DNA from: Candidatus Nitrosopumilus sp.
Lineage (GTDB): Archaea > Thermoproteota > Nitrososphaeria > Nitrososphaerales > Nitrosopumilaceae
Direction of reading: 5' to 3'
DNA length: 6,878 bases
Assembly (NCBI GenBank): GCA_029880665.1
Contig: JAOUNZ010000054.1
Location: forward strand, 1-6,878
Shown: piece by piece, positions 1-5,981 of the stretch
Layout: each line of letters opens with the position of its first letter
How positions within the stretch are numbered: position 1 is the first letter of the stretch
The notes under the pieces: model-generated
The model's input: only the letters and a program-made list of their open reading frames with translations
The model's database searches: none
What the model was told of the DNA's origin: nothing
Made by a program: the position numbers and the translations under genes

Positions 1-1
1 T

Positions 2-619
2 CTAAAGGCATTAGTAGATATTGTTTCAGAAAATGACGACATGAAAGAAGATGCAGAAATCATTCATGAAAAATACAAGTCAAAACTTGTATCATTAGAT
101 GAAACAGAACATCAAATCAAAGCCATGCTTGAGGCAAGATTGACTGAGTTAGACGAACAAATGAAGTCTGCAAAAATGTTATCGTTTGATGCAAAAGTAC
201 AATACAAGAGCAATGAAATCTCTGATGCAGTATTTGAGACCGTGAAATCATGCACAACTGAGGTAATTGAGCATGTTACTCACGAAACAGCAGAAATCGC
301 AAATATTAAGAGAAGAATTGCAGATCTGGAATTGGAAGGACACAAGATAGCATTTCCTACAACAGCAAACATCCAAGAATCAGCCGTTTCATACCTGAAG
401 ACACCTGAACAAGAGCAATTAGTTCAGACAGTGCTTCCGGAAGCGCCAACAGAGCCAGTAGTCAGATATTCAGAGTCAATTGAAGCTAAAAGTGAAGCAA
501 CATCAAAGCCTTCATCTGAAGTCACATTTGAATTTCCAGAACCACCCCAACAGGTGACCCCAGAAACACCAAAGAACAACAACGACAACGATTGGTTAGC
601 TAGAATGGAAGCACAATAA
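2..619 (+). CDS. cdvA: Probable cell-division protein CdvA, 5'-truncated by the window edge
   Basis: The reading frame is open from base 2, so the N-terminus lies outside the window; the ATG at 41 is internal. The visible 205 residues fall into three parts. About residues 1-115 are a charged, helical, coiled-coil-like segment (IVSENDDMKEDAEIIHEKYK and following). About 118-190 form a Pro/Glu/Ser/Thr-rich, low-complexity linker. The last residues form a short acidic-aromatic tail, NDWLARMEAQ. CdvA of Sulfolobus and thaumarchaea has an N-terminal PRC barrel, a coiled coil, and a flexible tail ending in a short segment that recruits the ESCRT-III homologue CdvB to the membrane at mid-cell. The visible part matches the last two elements. 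The PRC barrel, which would settle the call, is not in the window. The gene appears monocistronic, with a T-rich stretch directly after the stop. The alternative is an unrelated coiled-coil protein with a disordered tail. Confidence 0.68.
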   Translation, partial: LKALVDIVSENDDMKEDAEIIHEKYKSKLVSLDETEHQIKAMLEARLTELDEQMKSAKMLSFDAKVQYKSNEISDAVFETVKSCTTEVIEHVTHETAEIANIKRRIADLELEGHKIAFPTTANIQESAVSYLKTPEQEQLVQTVLPEAPTEPVVRYSESIEAKSEATSKPSSEVTFEFPEPPQQVTPETPKNNNDNDWLARMEAQ

Positions 620-640
620 TTTTTTTTAACTTATTTTTTT
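620..640 (+). terminator. T-rich transcription terminator after the CdvA-like gene
   Basis: Eight T residues follow the TAA stop directly (620-627), and a second T-rich run ends at 640. Archaeal RNA polymerase terminates at oligo-T tracts without needing a hairpin, so this fits an end for the upstream transcript. The second run (TTATTTTTTT, 631-640) could instead be a TATA-like element for the synthetase gene, with a start site about 15-20 nt before its ATG. The sequence does not separate these two roles. Confidence 0.5.
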
Positions 641-675
641 AACATTTAGAAAGATCTAAGATCATACACTTTTTG

Positions 676-2595
676 ATGTCTGAGACATATTATATAGGAC
701 TAGGTAAAAATGATTCGAATTTAAGAAAAAAGGCGGATTCTGATTTTGCGTCTTTTTGGAATGAGCAGGCAAAAAAACTCACCTGGTTCTCTCCTTGGCA
801 TCAAACTCTAGAGTGGAAATATCCATTTGCCAAATGGTTTGTCGGAGGCAAAATCAATGCGTCATATAATGCCCTTGATGTTCATCAAAAGACAAGGGCT
901 AACAAACCGGCCATTCTTTGGGAGGGAGAAAATAGAGAGTCGCGTATCATCACATATGGTGAAATGTTCACTCAAGTACAAAAATTATCCAACGTTCTCA
1001 AATCCCTAGGCGTCCAAAAAGGAGACAGAGTTACAATATATCTTCCAATGATTCCAGAATTGCCTATTGCAATGCTGGCATGTGCAAGAATTGGTGCAAT
1101 ACATACGGTGGTATTTTCAGGATTTAGTTCTACATCAATTAGAGATAGAATCATGGATTCAAAATCCAAAATCATTATCACTGCAGATGGCGGATATAGA
1201 CGAGGAAATGTTGTCAAACTTAAAGAAGTCATAGATGATGCGATCAAAGATTGTGATTTCATACAACATGTTATTGTTGTAGAGAGAGCCAAGAATGCAA
1301 TTACAATGAATTCAACAGATAAGCTTTGGAGTGATTTGATGAAAGATGTTCCTGATTCATGTTATGCTGAAAGATTAGACAGCACCCATCCCCTCTATAT
1401 TTTGTATACGTCCGGAACTACCGGGAAACCCAAAGGAGTATTACATGGGACCGGAGGATATTTGACACATTTACATTCTACTTTCAAATGGGCATTTGAC
1501 ATCAAGGATTCCGACATATTTTTTTGTACTGCAGATATTGGTTGGGTGACAGGTCATAGTTATGTTGTGTATGCACCTTTACTTCACGGTGCAACTCAAG
1601 TAATCTATGAGGGGGCACCTGATTATCCAGATGCATCAAGAATGTGGAGTATTTTACAAAAACATCATGTCACAATTTTTTACACAACTCCAACTGCATT
1701 GAGAATGTTTATGAAATTTGGCGATGATATTCCAAATTCTTTTGATCTTTCGTCATTGCGTTTACTTGGAACTGTAGGCGAGCCGATAAATCCTGAAGTT
1801 TGGAAATGGTATTTCAAAACTATCGGGAAAGAAAAATGTCCTATCATCGATACTTGGTGGCAAACTGAAACCGGTGGCATGATCATTTCTCCTTTGCCCG
1901 GATTGGAGACTATCCGACTAAAACCAGGTTCAGGAACAAGACCCATTCCAGGTGTAGATGTAGCAGTAGTTGATGACATTGGAAATATAGTTCCTCCTAA
2001 CACAAAGGGGTATTTAGTAATCAAAAATCCCTGGCCTGGGATGCTTTTGACTTTATGGAATGACGATGCAAAATATTCTTCTGTGTACTGGTCAAAATAC
2101 AAGAATTTCTATTATTCAGGAGATTATGCCCTCAAAGATGATGATGGGTATTTTTGGCTATTAGGACGTGCAGATGATGTTTTAAAAGTTGCAGGCCATA
2201 GAATTGGGACTGCGGAACTTGAAAGTTGTATTGTATCCCACAAAGATGTTGCAGAAGCTGCAGCATGTGGCATTCCTGATGATGTAAAAGGAGAGGTGAT
2301 TATCGCTTTTGTTGTTTTAAAACATGGAATCATAAAAGATGTCAATATTTTGGAAAATGAGATAGTAGACAAAATTAGATCCAACATCGGTGCGATTGCA
2401 ACACCCAAACAAATCTATTTTGTTTCAAAACTTCCAAAGACACGTAGTGGTAAAATAATGAGGCGGCTGTTAAAATCTATTGGCAATAATGAGCAAATTG
2501 GAGATGTCACTACTTTAGAAGATGGGACTGCAGTAACCGAAGTTAAAGCTGCCTTTGATGAAATTCAAAAATCAATTAGAGACAAGTCAAAATAA
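676..2595 (+). CDS. acs: AMP-forming acetyl-CoA synthetase (acyl-CoA synthetase, ANL superfamily)
   Basis: Activates a short carboxylic acid, most likely acetate, to acyl-AMP and then acyl-CoA in the cytoplasm. The 639 residues match the usual Acs length of about 650. Core motifs are the ATP loop YTSGTTGKPKG (244-254), GEP (368-370), DTWWQTETGG (392-401), SGD (481-483), the hinge segment GRADDVLKVAGHR (497-509) and PKTRSGK near the C-terminus with catalytic Lys593. Residues equivalent to the Salmonella Acs acyl pocket (V310, T311, V386, W414) are all kept: V291, T292, V367, W395. This favours C2-C3 substrates. ATG at 676 is preferred; a TTG directly before it (673) adds one residue. No neighbour shares its strand within 50 nt on the 5' side or 450 nt on the 3' side, so it is probably monocistronic. 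3-Hydroxypropionate or propionate is a possible alternative substrate. Confidence 0.9.
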   Translation: MSETYYIGLGKNDSNLRKKADSDFASFWNEQAKKLTWFSPWHQTLEWKYPFAKWFVGGKINASYNALDVHQKTRANKPAILWEGENRESRIITYGEMFTQVQKLSNVLKSLGVQKGDRVTIYLPMIPELPIAMLACARIGAIHTVVFSGFSSTSIRDRIMDSKSKIIITADGGYRRGNVVKLKEVIDDAIKDCDFIQHVIVVERAKNAITMNSTDKLWSDLMKDVPDSCYAERLDSTHPLYILYTSGTTGKPKGVLHGTGGYLTHLHSTFKWAFDIKDSDIFFCTADIGWVTGHSYVVYAPLLHGATQVIYEGAPDYPDASRMWSILQKHHVTIFYTTPTALRMFMKFGDDIPNSFDLSSLRLLGTVGEPINPEVWKWYFKTIGKEKCPIIDTWWQTETGGMIISPLPGLETIRLKPGSGTRPIPGVDVAVVDDIGNIVPPNTKGYLVIKNPWPGMLLTLWNDDAKYSSVYWSKYKNFYYSGDYALKDDDGYFWLLGRADDVLKVAGHRIGTAELESCIVSHKDVAEAAACGIPDDVKGEVIIAFVVLKHGIIKDVNILENEIVDKIRSNIGAIATPKQIYFVSKLPKTRSGKIMRRLLKSIGNNEQIGDVTTLEDGTAVTEVKAAFDEIQKSIRDKSK

Positions 2596-2828
2596 TTTAG
2601 TCCTGCCTAGACGTATCCATAAAAATTATAAACAATTTCATTTTGTGACAGTAAACCGAATGTAATTAACAATTCTATATCAATCAAAAAATTGAAAAAA
2701 GTTGTAAAGACATAGGGCATCCACAATGAATATAGGTAAATTAAACTGTATCAACAAATGACTCAATCATTTGATTCTAAATACGTTAGTGTCAGGTGAA
2801 CAAAAAACATCTCAGTTAATTTTGAAAA

Positions 2829-2859
2829 ACAGATCATTTAACATTAAGAAGAGATCTGT
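2829..2859. repeat. 7-bp inverted repeat, 17-nt spacer
   Basis: ACAGATC (2829-2835) is matched exactly by GATCTGT (2853-2859). The pair is short for its spacer and no T-tract follows, so a terminator is unlikely. It could be a weak hairpin or a protein-binding site upstream of tfb, or chance. Confidence 0.3.
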
Positions 2860-2871
2860 AATGACATGGTG

Positions 2872-2883
2872 ATTAGCAATTGT
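2872..2883. repeat. Upstream copy of the 12-nt direct repeat ATTAGCAATTGT
   Basis: It is identical to 3006-3017, with 134 nt between repeat starts. Both copies continue into a similar tail (GTAAA here, TAAA at the downstream copy). The core CAATTG is palindromic. A partial relative, TTAACAATT, lies at 2665-2673. It is a candidate operator upstream of tfb. Confidence 0.4.
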
Positions 2884-2919
2884 GTAAAACTAGAGAGTTA
2901 GAAAAATTATGTTACAGTG

Positions 2920-2944
2920 ATTTTTGTCCATAATAATCAAAAAT
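2920..2944. repeat. 7-bp AT-rich inverted repeat, 11-nt spacer
   Basis: ATTTTTG (2920-2926) pairs with CAAAAAT (2938-2944). The arms are mostly A/T and could arise by chance in this base composition. It could form a weak hairpin in any transcript that starts upstream of tfb. Confidence 0.2.
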
Positions 2945-2990
2945 ATTCAGATAGTTCATGTAGATTCTAAGGTAATCCGATCATCAACAA

Positions 2991-3035
2991 GCTTATAAGG
3001 AATGAATTAGCAATTGTTAAATATTACTATAAAAG
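2991..3035 (+). promoter_or_regulatory. Candidate tfb promoter region (TATA-like elements)
   Basis: Three AT-rich elements precede the ATG at 3051: CTTATAAGG around 2992-3000, TTAAATAT at 3018-3025 and TATAAAAGG at 3028-3036. Archaeal TATA boxes are centred about 26 nt before the transcript start. The middle element would therefore give an almost leaderless mRNA and the first a leader of about 30 nt; the third would place the start inside the gene. No strong Shine-Dalgarno site is visible before the ATG, which fits a leaderless or short-leader transcript. Confidence 0.4.
3006..3020. repeat. Downstream copy of the direct repeat, forming a near-palindrome beside the tfb TATA element
   Basis: The repeat ATTAGCAATTGT recurs here. 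With flanking bases, 3007-3020 reads TTAGCAATTGTTAA, symmetric except for one G/T pair. It abuts the AT-rich element at 3018-3025, the position of a BRE or an overlapping operator. A dimeric regulator bound here could block or assist TBP/TFB. This is inferred from placement and symmetry only. Confidence 0.4.
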
Positions 3036-3050
3036 GTTTTGAGAAAGAAA

Positions 3051-3959
3051 ATGGTTAAAACAATCAATCCAAAAGACAAGTGTCCAAGATGCGGACAGGG
3101 AACTTTAGTTACAGATGCCAACACAGGTGAAAATTTTTGTGGCAAGTGCGGGTTTGTTATTACTGACAAGGTAGAAGAATCAGGACCAGAGTGGAGATCA
3201 TTTTCAAACGAAGGAGAAAACAAAAGTCGAGCGGGAGTTCCAACATCACTTGCCATGCATGACATGGGATTGGCCACTGTAATTAATCCACAAAATAGAG
3301 ATGCGACAGGCAAACCGCTGACTGCCGCCATGAAAAGCACCATAGAAAGACTAAGAACGTGGGACAGCAGAAGTCAAGTACATGAACCAGTAGACAGAAA
3401 TTTTAGACAGGCGTTTAGTGAACTGGACAGGTTAAAAGACAAACTAGCTGTAGGGGATTCAGTTATTGAGAAAGCAGCTTACATCTACAGGAAGGCTCTT
3501 GAGAAAGGACTAGTTAGAGGACGTTCAATCTCGGCTCTGATTGCTTCAGCACTATATGCAGCATGTAGAGATACAGAAACACCAAGAACGCTAAAAGACA
3601 TAGGGCATGCAAGCAACATTAAACGTAAAGATATCGCAAGATGCTACAGATTATTGTTAAGAGAGTTAAATTTAAAGATGCCAGTAGTTGATCCAGTCAA
3701 ATGTATTTCAAGAATTGCCAGTAAGGCAGGGCTGTCTGAAAAAACAAAAAGAAAAGCAACAAAAATTTTACAGACAGCGGAAGAACAGAAAATTTCTGCG
3801 GGTAAAGACCCTATGGGATTAGCAGCAGCCGCATTGTATGTTGCATGCGTCACAAATGGTGAAAATAAGACACAGCGAGACGTAGCAGAAGCTGCAGGAG
3901 TTACAGAGGTTACAATTAGAAATAGATACAAAGGTCTGAAAGTTGCGTTAAACCTCTAA
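3051..3959 (+). CDS. tfb: Transcription initiation factor B (TFB, TFIIB homologue)
   Basis: TFB bridges the TBP-TATA complex and RNA polymerase and helps set the start site. The 302-residue length is typical. An N-terminal zinc ribbon has C11-x2-C14 and C30-x2-C33. It is followed by the conserved linker/B-finger (GPEWRSF near 45-51, then SRAGVPTSLAMHDMGL). Two cyclin-fold repeats come next: the first contains GRSISALIASALYAACR (157-173), the second GLAAAALYVAC (from 256). The C-terminal helix-turn-helix (QRDVAEAAGVTEVTIRNRY) contacts the BRE. The ATG at 3051 is chosen because the zinc ribbon begins ten residues later; the TTG at 3039 would add only a Lys-rich tetrapeptide. The gene stands alone behind a long upstream region and overlaps the convergent protease gene by 12 nt. 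Thaumarchaea commonly carry several TFB paralogues; which one this is cannot be told here. Confidence 0.96.
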   Translation: MVKTINPKDKCPRCGQGTLVTDANTGENFCGKCGFVITDKVEESGPEWRSFSNEGENKSRAGVPTSLAMHDMGLATVINPQNRDATGKPLTAAMKSTIERLRTWDSRSQVHEPVDRNFRQAFSELDRLKDKLAVGDSVIEKAAYIYRKALEKGLVRGRSISALIASALYAACRDTETPRTLKDIGHASNIKRKDIARCYRLLLRELNLKMPVVDPVKCISRIASKAGLSEKTKRKATKILQTAEEQKISAGKDPMGLAAAALYVACVTNGENKTQRDVAEAAGVTEVTIRNRYKGLKVALNL

Positions 3960-4937
3960 ACTAGATTCTTTTTTAGAACGAAGTTTATCCAAAAACATAA
4001 CGCCAATAGACAGCACTCCGGATATCAACAATAGCATTTCCAGAGAAGACATAAACGAATGAGAAAATGCATCTTCGATAGAAATAAGATTTAGTTCTGA
4101 AAGAAAAGTGGCATACGCAAATATGAAGTAATTTGTAGCCCAATGAATCAAAAGTGAAGCAACAAAACCATATCTCAGATAGACCCAACCAAGGATAACT
4201 CCACTTGCAGATGCTTGAGCAAATTTTCCTTCACTCCAAGATTCACCAAACGCAATATGTGCAAAACCAAAAAGAATACCAACAAAAACAATCAGAAGAA
4301 TTGCTTTTTTGCCATTATGAACATCTAAAGTATTTGGAGCCCACAAACAACTCAGAAAATATTTCAATGAAAATTTGTCGGAATAAAAAACAAACAACGG
4401 TATACCCAATAAGAGTAAGCGAAATCCAAATTCTTCCACCATAGGGGCCATACTAACATAAAAAAACTGAATCAGATCATTTTCTGCCAAAGGAGGAACA
4501 ATGTCAATTTCAAACTGCTCTTGAACAGAATTAATCACTATTGAGACTAGAACTAAAATTGATAGCCATTTAGTCACACCGATCATATAGTTTGATCTGT
4601 CATTATATTTTCCAAAAGAGATCATCAGAGACATGGTCTTAAGAAATCCGTGTCTAGGTCCAAAAATAGCAATCACAAAAATTACAAGATAGAAAACCCA
4701 TAAAACAACAAAGACATCGCCTATGTTAACATCAGTTTTGGATTGATAAAAATCAGCATCCTTGAAGAGATCCAGATGGGTTAGAGGATATTCAAAATTA
4801 ATATCATCTCCAATTTCACTCTCAAAGAAGACATAAATCCCAATGGGAAAAGAAATAAGCAATAACCCAAAAACCAAGGACATGAAAACAGTAAATGGGA
4901 TTCCTACAAACTGGAATATTTTATTTGAATTTTGCAA
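3948..4937 (-). CDS. CPBP-family intramembrane metalloprotease (Abi/CAAX-protease-like)
   Basis: A polytopic membrane protein of 329 residues, with hydrophobic segments near 8-38, 75-95, 122-138, 157-182, 211-230, 245-275 and 298-315. The CPBP active-site motifs are present in order: EExxxR as EEFGFR (168-173), FxxxH as FGFAH (223-227) and HxxxN as HWATN (265-269). The family includes the prenyl-protein CAAX proteases of eukaryotes and prokaryotic proteins of mostly unknown substrate, so only the catalytic class can be stated. The frame has TAG three codons before the TTG at 4937, and the first ATG (codon 19, base 4883) would cut into the first membrane segment; the TTG start is therefore preferred. 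It begins 6 nt after the SUI1 stop, suggesting co-transcription. Its last 12 nt overlap the 3' end of tfb. Confidence 0.85.
   Translation of the reverse strand: MQNSNKIFQFVGIPFTVFMSLVFGLLLISFPIGIYVFFESEIGDDINFEYPLTHLDLFKDADFYQSKTDVNIGDVFVVLWVFYLVIFVIAIFGPRHGFLKTMSLMISFGKYNDRSNYMIGVTKWLSILVLVSIVINSVQEQFEIDIVPPLAENDLIQFFYVSMAPMVEEFGFRLLLLGIPLFVFYSDKFSLKYFLSCLWAPNTLDVHNGKKAILLIVFVGILFGFAHIAFGESWSEGKFAQASASGVILGWVYLRYGFVASLLIHWATNYFIFAYATFLSELNLISIEDAFSHSFMSSLEMLLLISGVLSIGVMFLDKLRSKKESSLEV
3969..3974 (+). terminator. T6 tract downstream of tfb
   Basis: Ten bases after the tfb stop the + strand carries TTCTTTTTTA. An oligo-T run at this distance is a plausible archaeal terminator. It lies inside the 3' coding end of the opposing protease gene, where it is read as lysine codons, so the signal may be incidental. 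Confidence 0.35.
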
Positions 4938-4943
4938 TTTGTT

Positions 4944-5252
4944 CTAATGTAATTCTATAGTATCTTCTGCAAAACCTAAATGAATCAAGGTATCTTTGAT
5001 AGTATCCCTATGATCACCTTGTAAAAAGATGTACCCCTCTTTTGCAGTTCCACCGCAAGCATATTTGTTTTTTAGCTCTTTTGCAACAGTTTCTAAGTTA
5101 TTTAATTTAGGATCCAAGCCCTCAATCATGGTACCCTTTTTCTTAAATCTCCGGGTTTCCAACCGGATAATAATTTTAGTACTATCTTTGGCAAGCTCAC
5201 CGCAAGCACACAGATCTTCTGGAAGACCACAAGTATTACAAATTACCGCCAT
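4944..5252 (-). CDS. Translation initiation factor aIF1 / SUI1 family protein
   Basis: aIF1 binds the small ribosomal subunit near the P site and governs start-codon fidelity. The 102 residues match the archaeal SUI1 length. The N-terminal Cys-rich stretch (C5-x2-C8, C15-x-C17) is common in archaeal members and may bind zinc. The SUI1 fold follows, with a basic loop RRFKKKG (34-40), IEGLD (43-47) and the signature ACGGTAKEG (65-73) leading to YIFLQGDHR. The ATG at 5252 sits about 24 nt from a TATA-like element, so the mRNA is probably leaderless or nearly so. The CPBP protease gene starts 6 nt downstream and is likely read on the same transcript. Thaumarchaea can have more than one SUI1-like protein, so a paralogue with a modified role is possible. 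Confidence 0.9.
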   Translation of the reverse strand: MAVICNTCGLPEDLCACGELAKDSTKIIIRLETRRFKKKGTMIEGLDPKLNNLETVAKELKNKYACGGTAKEGYIFLQGDHRDTIKDTLIHLGFAEDTIELH

Positions 5253-5270
5253 TCGTTCTAATTAATTCCA

Positions 5271-5276
5271 ATTATA
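5271..5276 (-). promoter_or_regulatory. TATA-like element for the SUI1 - CPBP unit
   Basis: Read on the minus strand, GCGTATAATTGG places TATAAT 19-24 nt before the SUI1 ATG. This is slightly close for a strictly leaderless transcript but is the best TATA match in the 103-nt divergent region. Confidence 0.4.
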
Positions 5277-5309
5277 CGCACTATTAAGCCTTGTTTGCAT
5301 GTCAAACTG

Positions 5310-5322
5310 AAAATAAAATAAT
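5310..5322 (+). promoter_or_regulatory. TATA-like element for the UPF0148 gene
   Basis: An AT-only stretch (AAATAAAATAATT) is centred about 40 nt before the TTG start at 5356. This predicts a transcript start near 5343 and a leader of about 12 nt. AT-rich background makes the match weak. Confidence 0.3.
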
Positions 5323-5355
5323 TGGATTTTTTAGATAGGGAATCAAGGTAAATCA

Positions 5356-5685
5356 TTGTTAAAAGAACTTACAAAAAAAGCTGCTGAAATGTTGCTAAAC
5401 GGGGCAACATTACTTAGCGAGCCTTGTCCATATTGTTCAGGAGTACGAGTAATGAAAGAAGGATATGCATTGTGCATTAGTTGTGGACGTGAGCCTGAGA
5501 AAAAAGAAATTCCAATTGAAAAGGCATCAGAAAGTGAAACACCATCAATCCAAAAAACACTAGAAAAAAAGATAGAGACCCTGTCAAAAGAACTTGAGAT
5601 TGAAACCGATCATGAAAAGCAACAAAGTATTCTAAAAACCATTAATTCAGTGATAGAAACCATTGAGAAAATTAAAAACAAGTAA
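5356..5685 (+). CDS. UPF0148 / Sjogren's syndrome-scleroderma autoantigen 1 (p27) family zinc-ribbon protein
   Basis: A small protein of 109 residues. The N-terminal helix (KKAAEMLLNGATLLSEPCPY, 7-26) runs into a zinc ribbon C24-x2-C27 and C40-x2-C43. This is the arrangement of the archaeal UPF0148 family and human autoantigen p27. The C-terminal half (about 60-109) is Lys/Glu-rich and predicted to be helical or coiled-coil. The molecular function of the archaeal members is not established; a nucleic-acid or protein-binding role is only a guess. The TTG at 5356 is chosen because the frame has TAG at 5332 and no other start before it, while the first ATG (5389) would remove the start of the conserved helix. 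It is divergent from SUI1 and separated by a long gap from the next gene, so it is probably monocistronic. Confidence 0.8.
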   Translation: MLKELTKKAAEMLLNGATLLSEPCPYCSGVRVMKEGYALCISCGREPEKKEIPIEKASESETPSIQKTLEKKIETLSKELEIETDHEKQQSILKTINSVIETIEKIKNK

Positions 5686-5981
5686 AACAACAATTTGCCA
5701 CATCTTTACCAGTATTTGCAAAACATAGGTCATACTGAGGACTAAAGTCAACATGGTTCAAATCCCCCCATGAACTACACAATGGAAAAAAATTTGAACT
5801 GAAGCCGAAGATATTTGACTAGAACTTTTGACAGTTTAGGATAATTTCAGGCATTTTTTTACAAGTCAATATATCATAGGATTAAAATCACAGTATTTGA
5901 TCCACAGTCAAGTCATTCTATTTCTGTCAAGAATCACTTGACTATAGTTTGGTTCAAATCAACTGGTTGGATGTAGTTCGC
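5686..5981. other. 296-nt gap upstream of the cysteine-rich / arginase pair, with repeated short motifs
   Basis: I see no plausible gene in this stretch on either strand. Three motifs occur twice: CAGTATTTG (5710 and 5891), AGGAYTAAARTCA (5738 and 5878, two mismatches) and TGGTTCAAATC (5754 and 5950). A C-rich segment at 5752-5772 can fold as CATGG/CCATG with an 11-nt loop. A T7 run ends at 5860 and could terminate transcripts from the upstream gene. The 3' part probably carries the promoter of the downstream pair. Confidence 0.5.
5906..5943. repeat. 8-bp inverted repeat next to a TATA-like element upstream of the arginase unit
   Basis: AGTCAAGT (5906-5913) and ACTTGACT (5936-5943) are exact inverted copies with a 22-nt spacer. 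The spacer contains another GTCAAG (5926-5931), which can pair with the same right arm (CTTGAC, 5937-5942) across a 5-nt loop, so two hairpins compete. The right arm runs into TATAGT at 5943-5948. If that acts as the TATA box, the transcript would start near 5970, about 12 nt before the ATG at 5982. The arrangement suggests an operator overlapping the BRE/TATA region, by inference only. Confidence 0.4.

Larger units (their letters stand above)
2596..3050. other. 455-nt gene-free region upstream of tfb
   Basis: I find no convincing gene on either strand; the short ATG frames I followed run only 8-17 codons. The region is very AT-rich. It holds a 12-nt direct repeat (2872-2883 and 3006-3017), two inverted repeats (2829-2859 and 2920-2944) and TATA-like sequences near its right end. 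A 15-nt stretch at 2706-2720 also occurs inside the tfb coding sequence at 3594-3608. It most likely acts as the 5' regulatory region of tfb. An unannotated small RNA cannot be excluded. Confidence 0.6.

Noticed and set aside
972..1292. Open frame on the minus strand inside the synthetase gene (likewise 1680-2102 and 2124-2408)
   Set aside because: These lie wholly within a well-supported gene, show no family motifs, and have compositions expected of an antisense reading frame.
2758..2802. Short ATG frame of 14 codons (MTQSFDSKYVSV...) in the gap before tfb
   Set aside because: Too short, no ribosome-binding site or promoter, and no conservation can be judged.
2596..3050. CRISPR array or insertion-sequence remnant in the long gap
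   Set aside because: Only one 12-nt repeat pair is present, with no regular spacing, no terminal inverted repeats with target duplication and no transposase fragment.
3017..3343. Minus-strand open frame opposite the 5' end of tfb
   Set aside because: Its products show no recognisable domain, and the + strand codes for the unmistakable TFB zinc ribbon and B-finger.
3948..4937. The CPBP protease as part of an antiviral or bacteriocin-immunity (Abi) system
   Set aside because: Although some family members carry the Abi name, the neighbours are SUI1 and tfb, with no toxin, bacteriocin or defence gene nearby.
5029..5265. Plus-strand open frame opposite SUI1
   Set aside because: Shadow of the SUI1 coding sequence; hydrophobic, low-information translation with no motif.
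5735..5775. A tRNA T-arm-like string (GGTTCAAATCC) suggesting a tRNA gene or tRNA-like remnant
   Set aside because: The five bases before TTCAAAT do not pair with those after it beyond two G-C pairs, and I found no matching acceptor arm, D arm or anticodon arm within reach.
5949..5981. Upstream TTG extension of the cysteine-rich protein
   Set aside because: It adds 11 residues outside the cysteine module, overlaps the TATA-like element and a repeated non-coding motif, and an ATG with suitable spacing exists at 5982.
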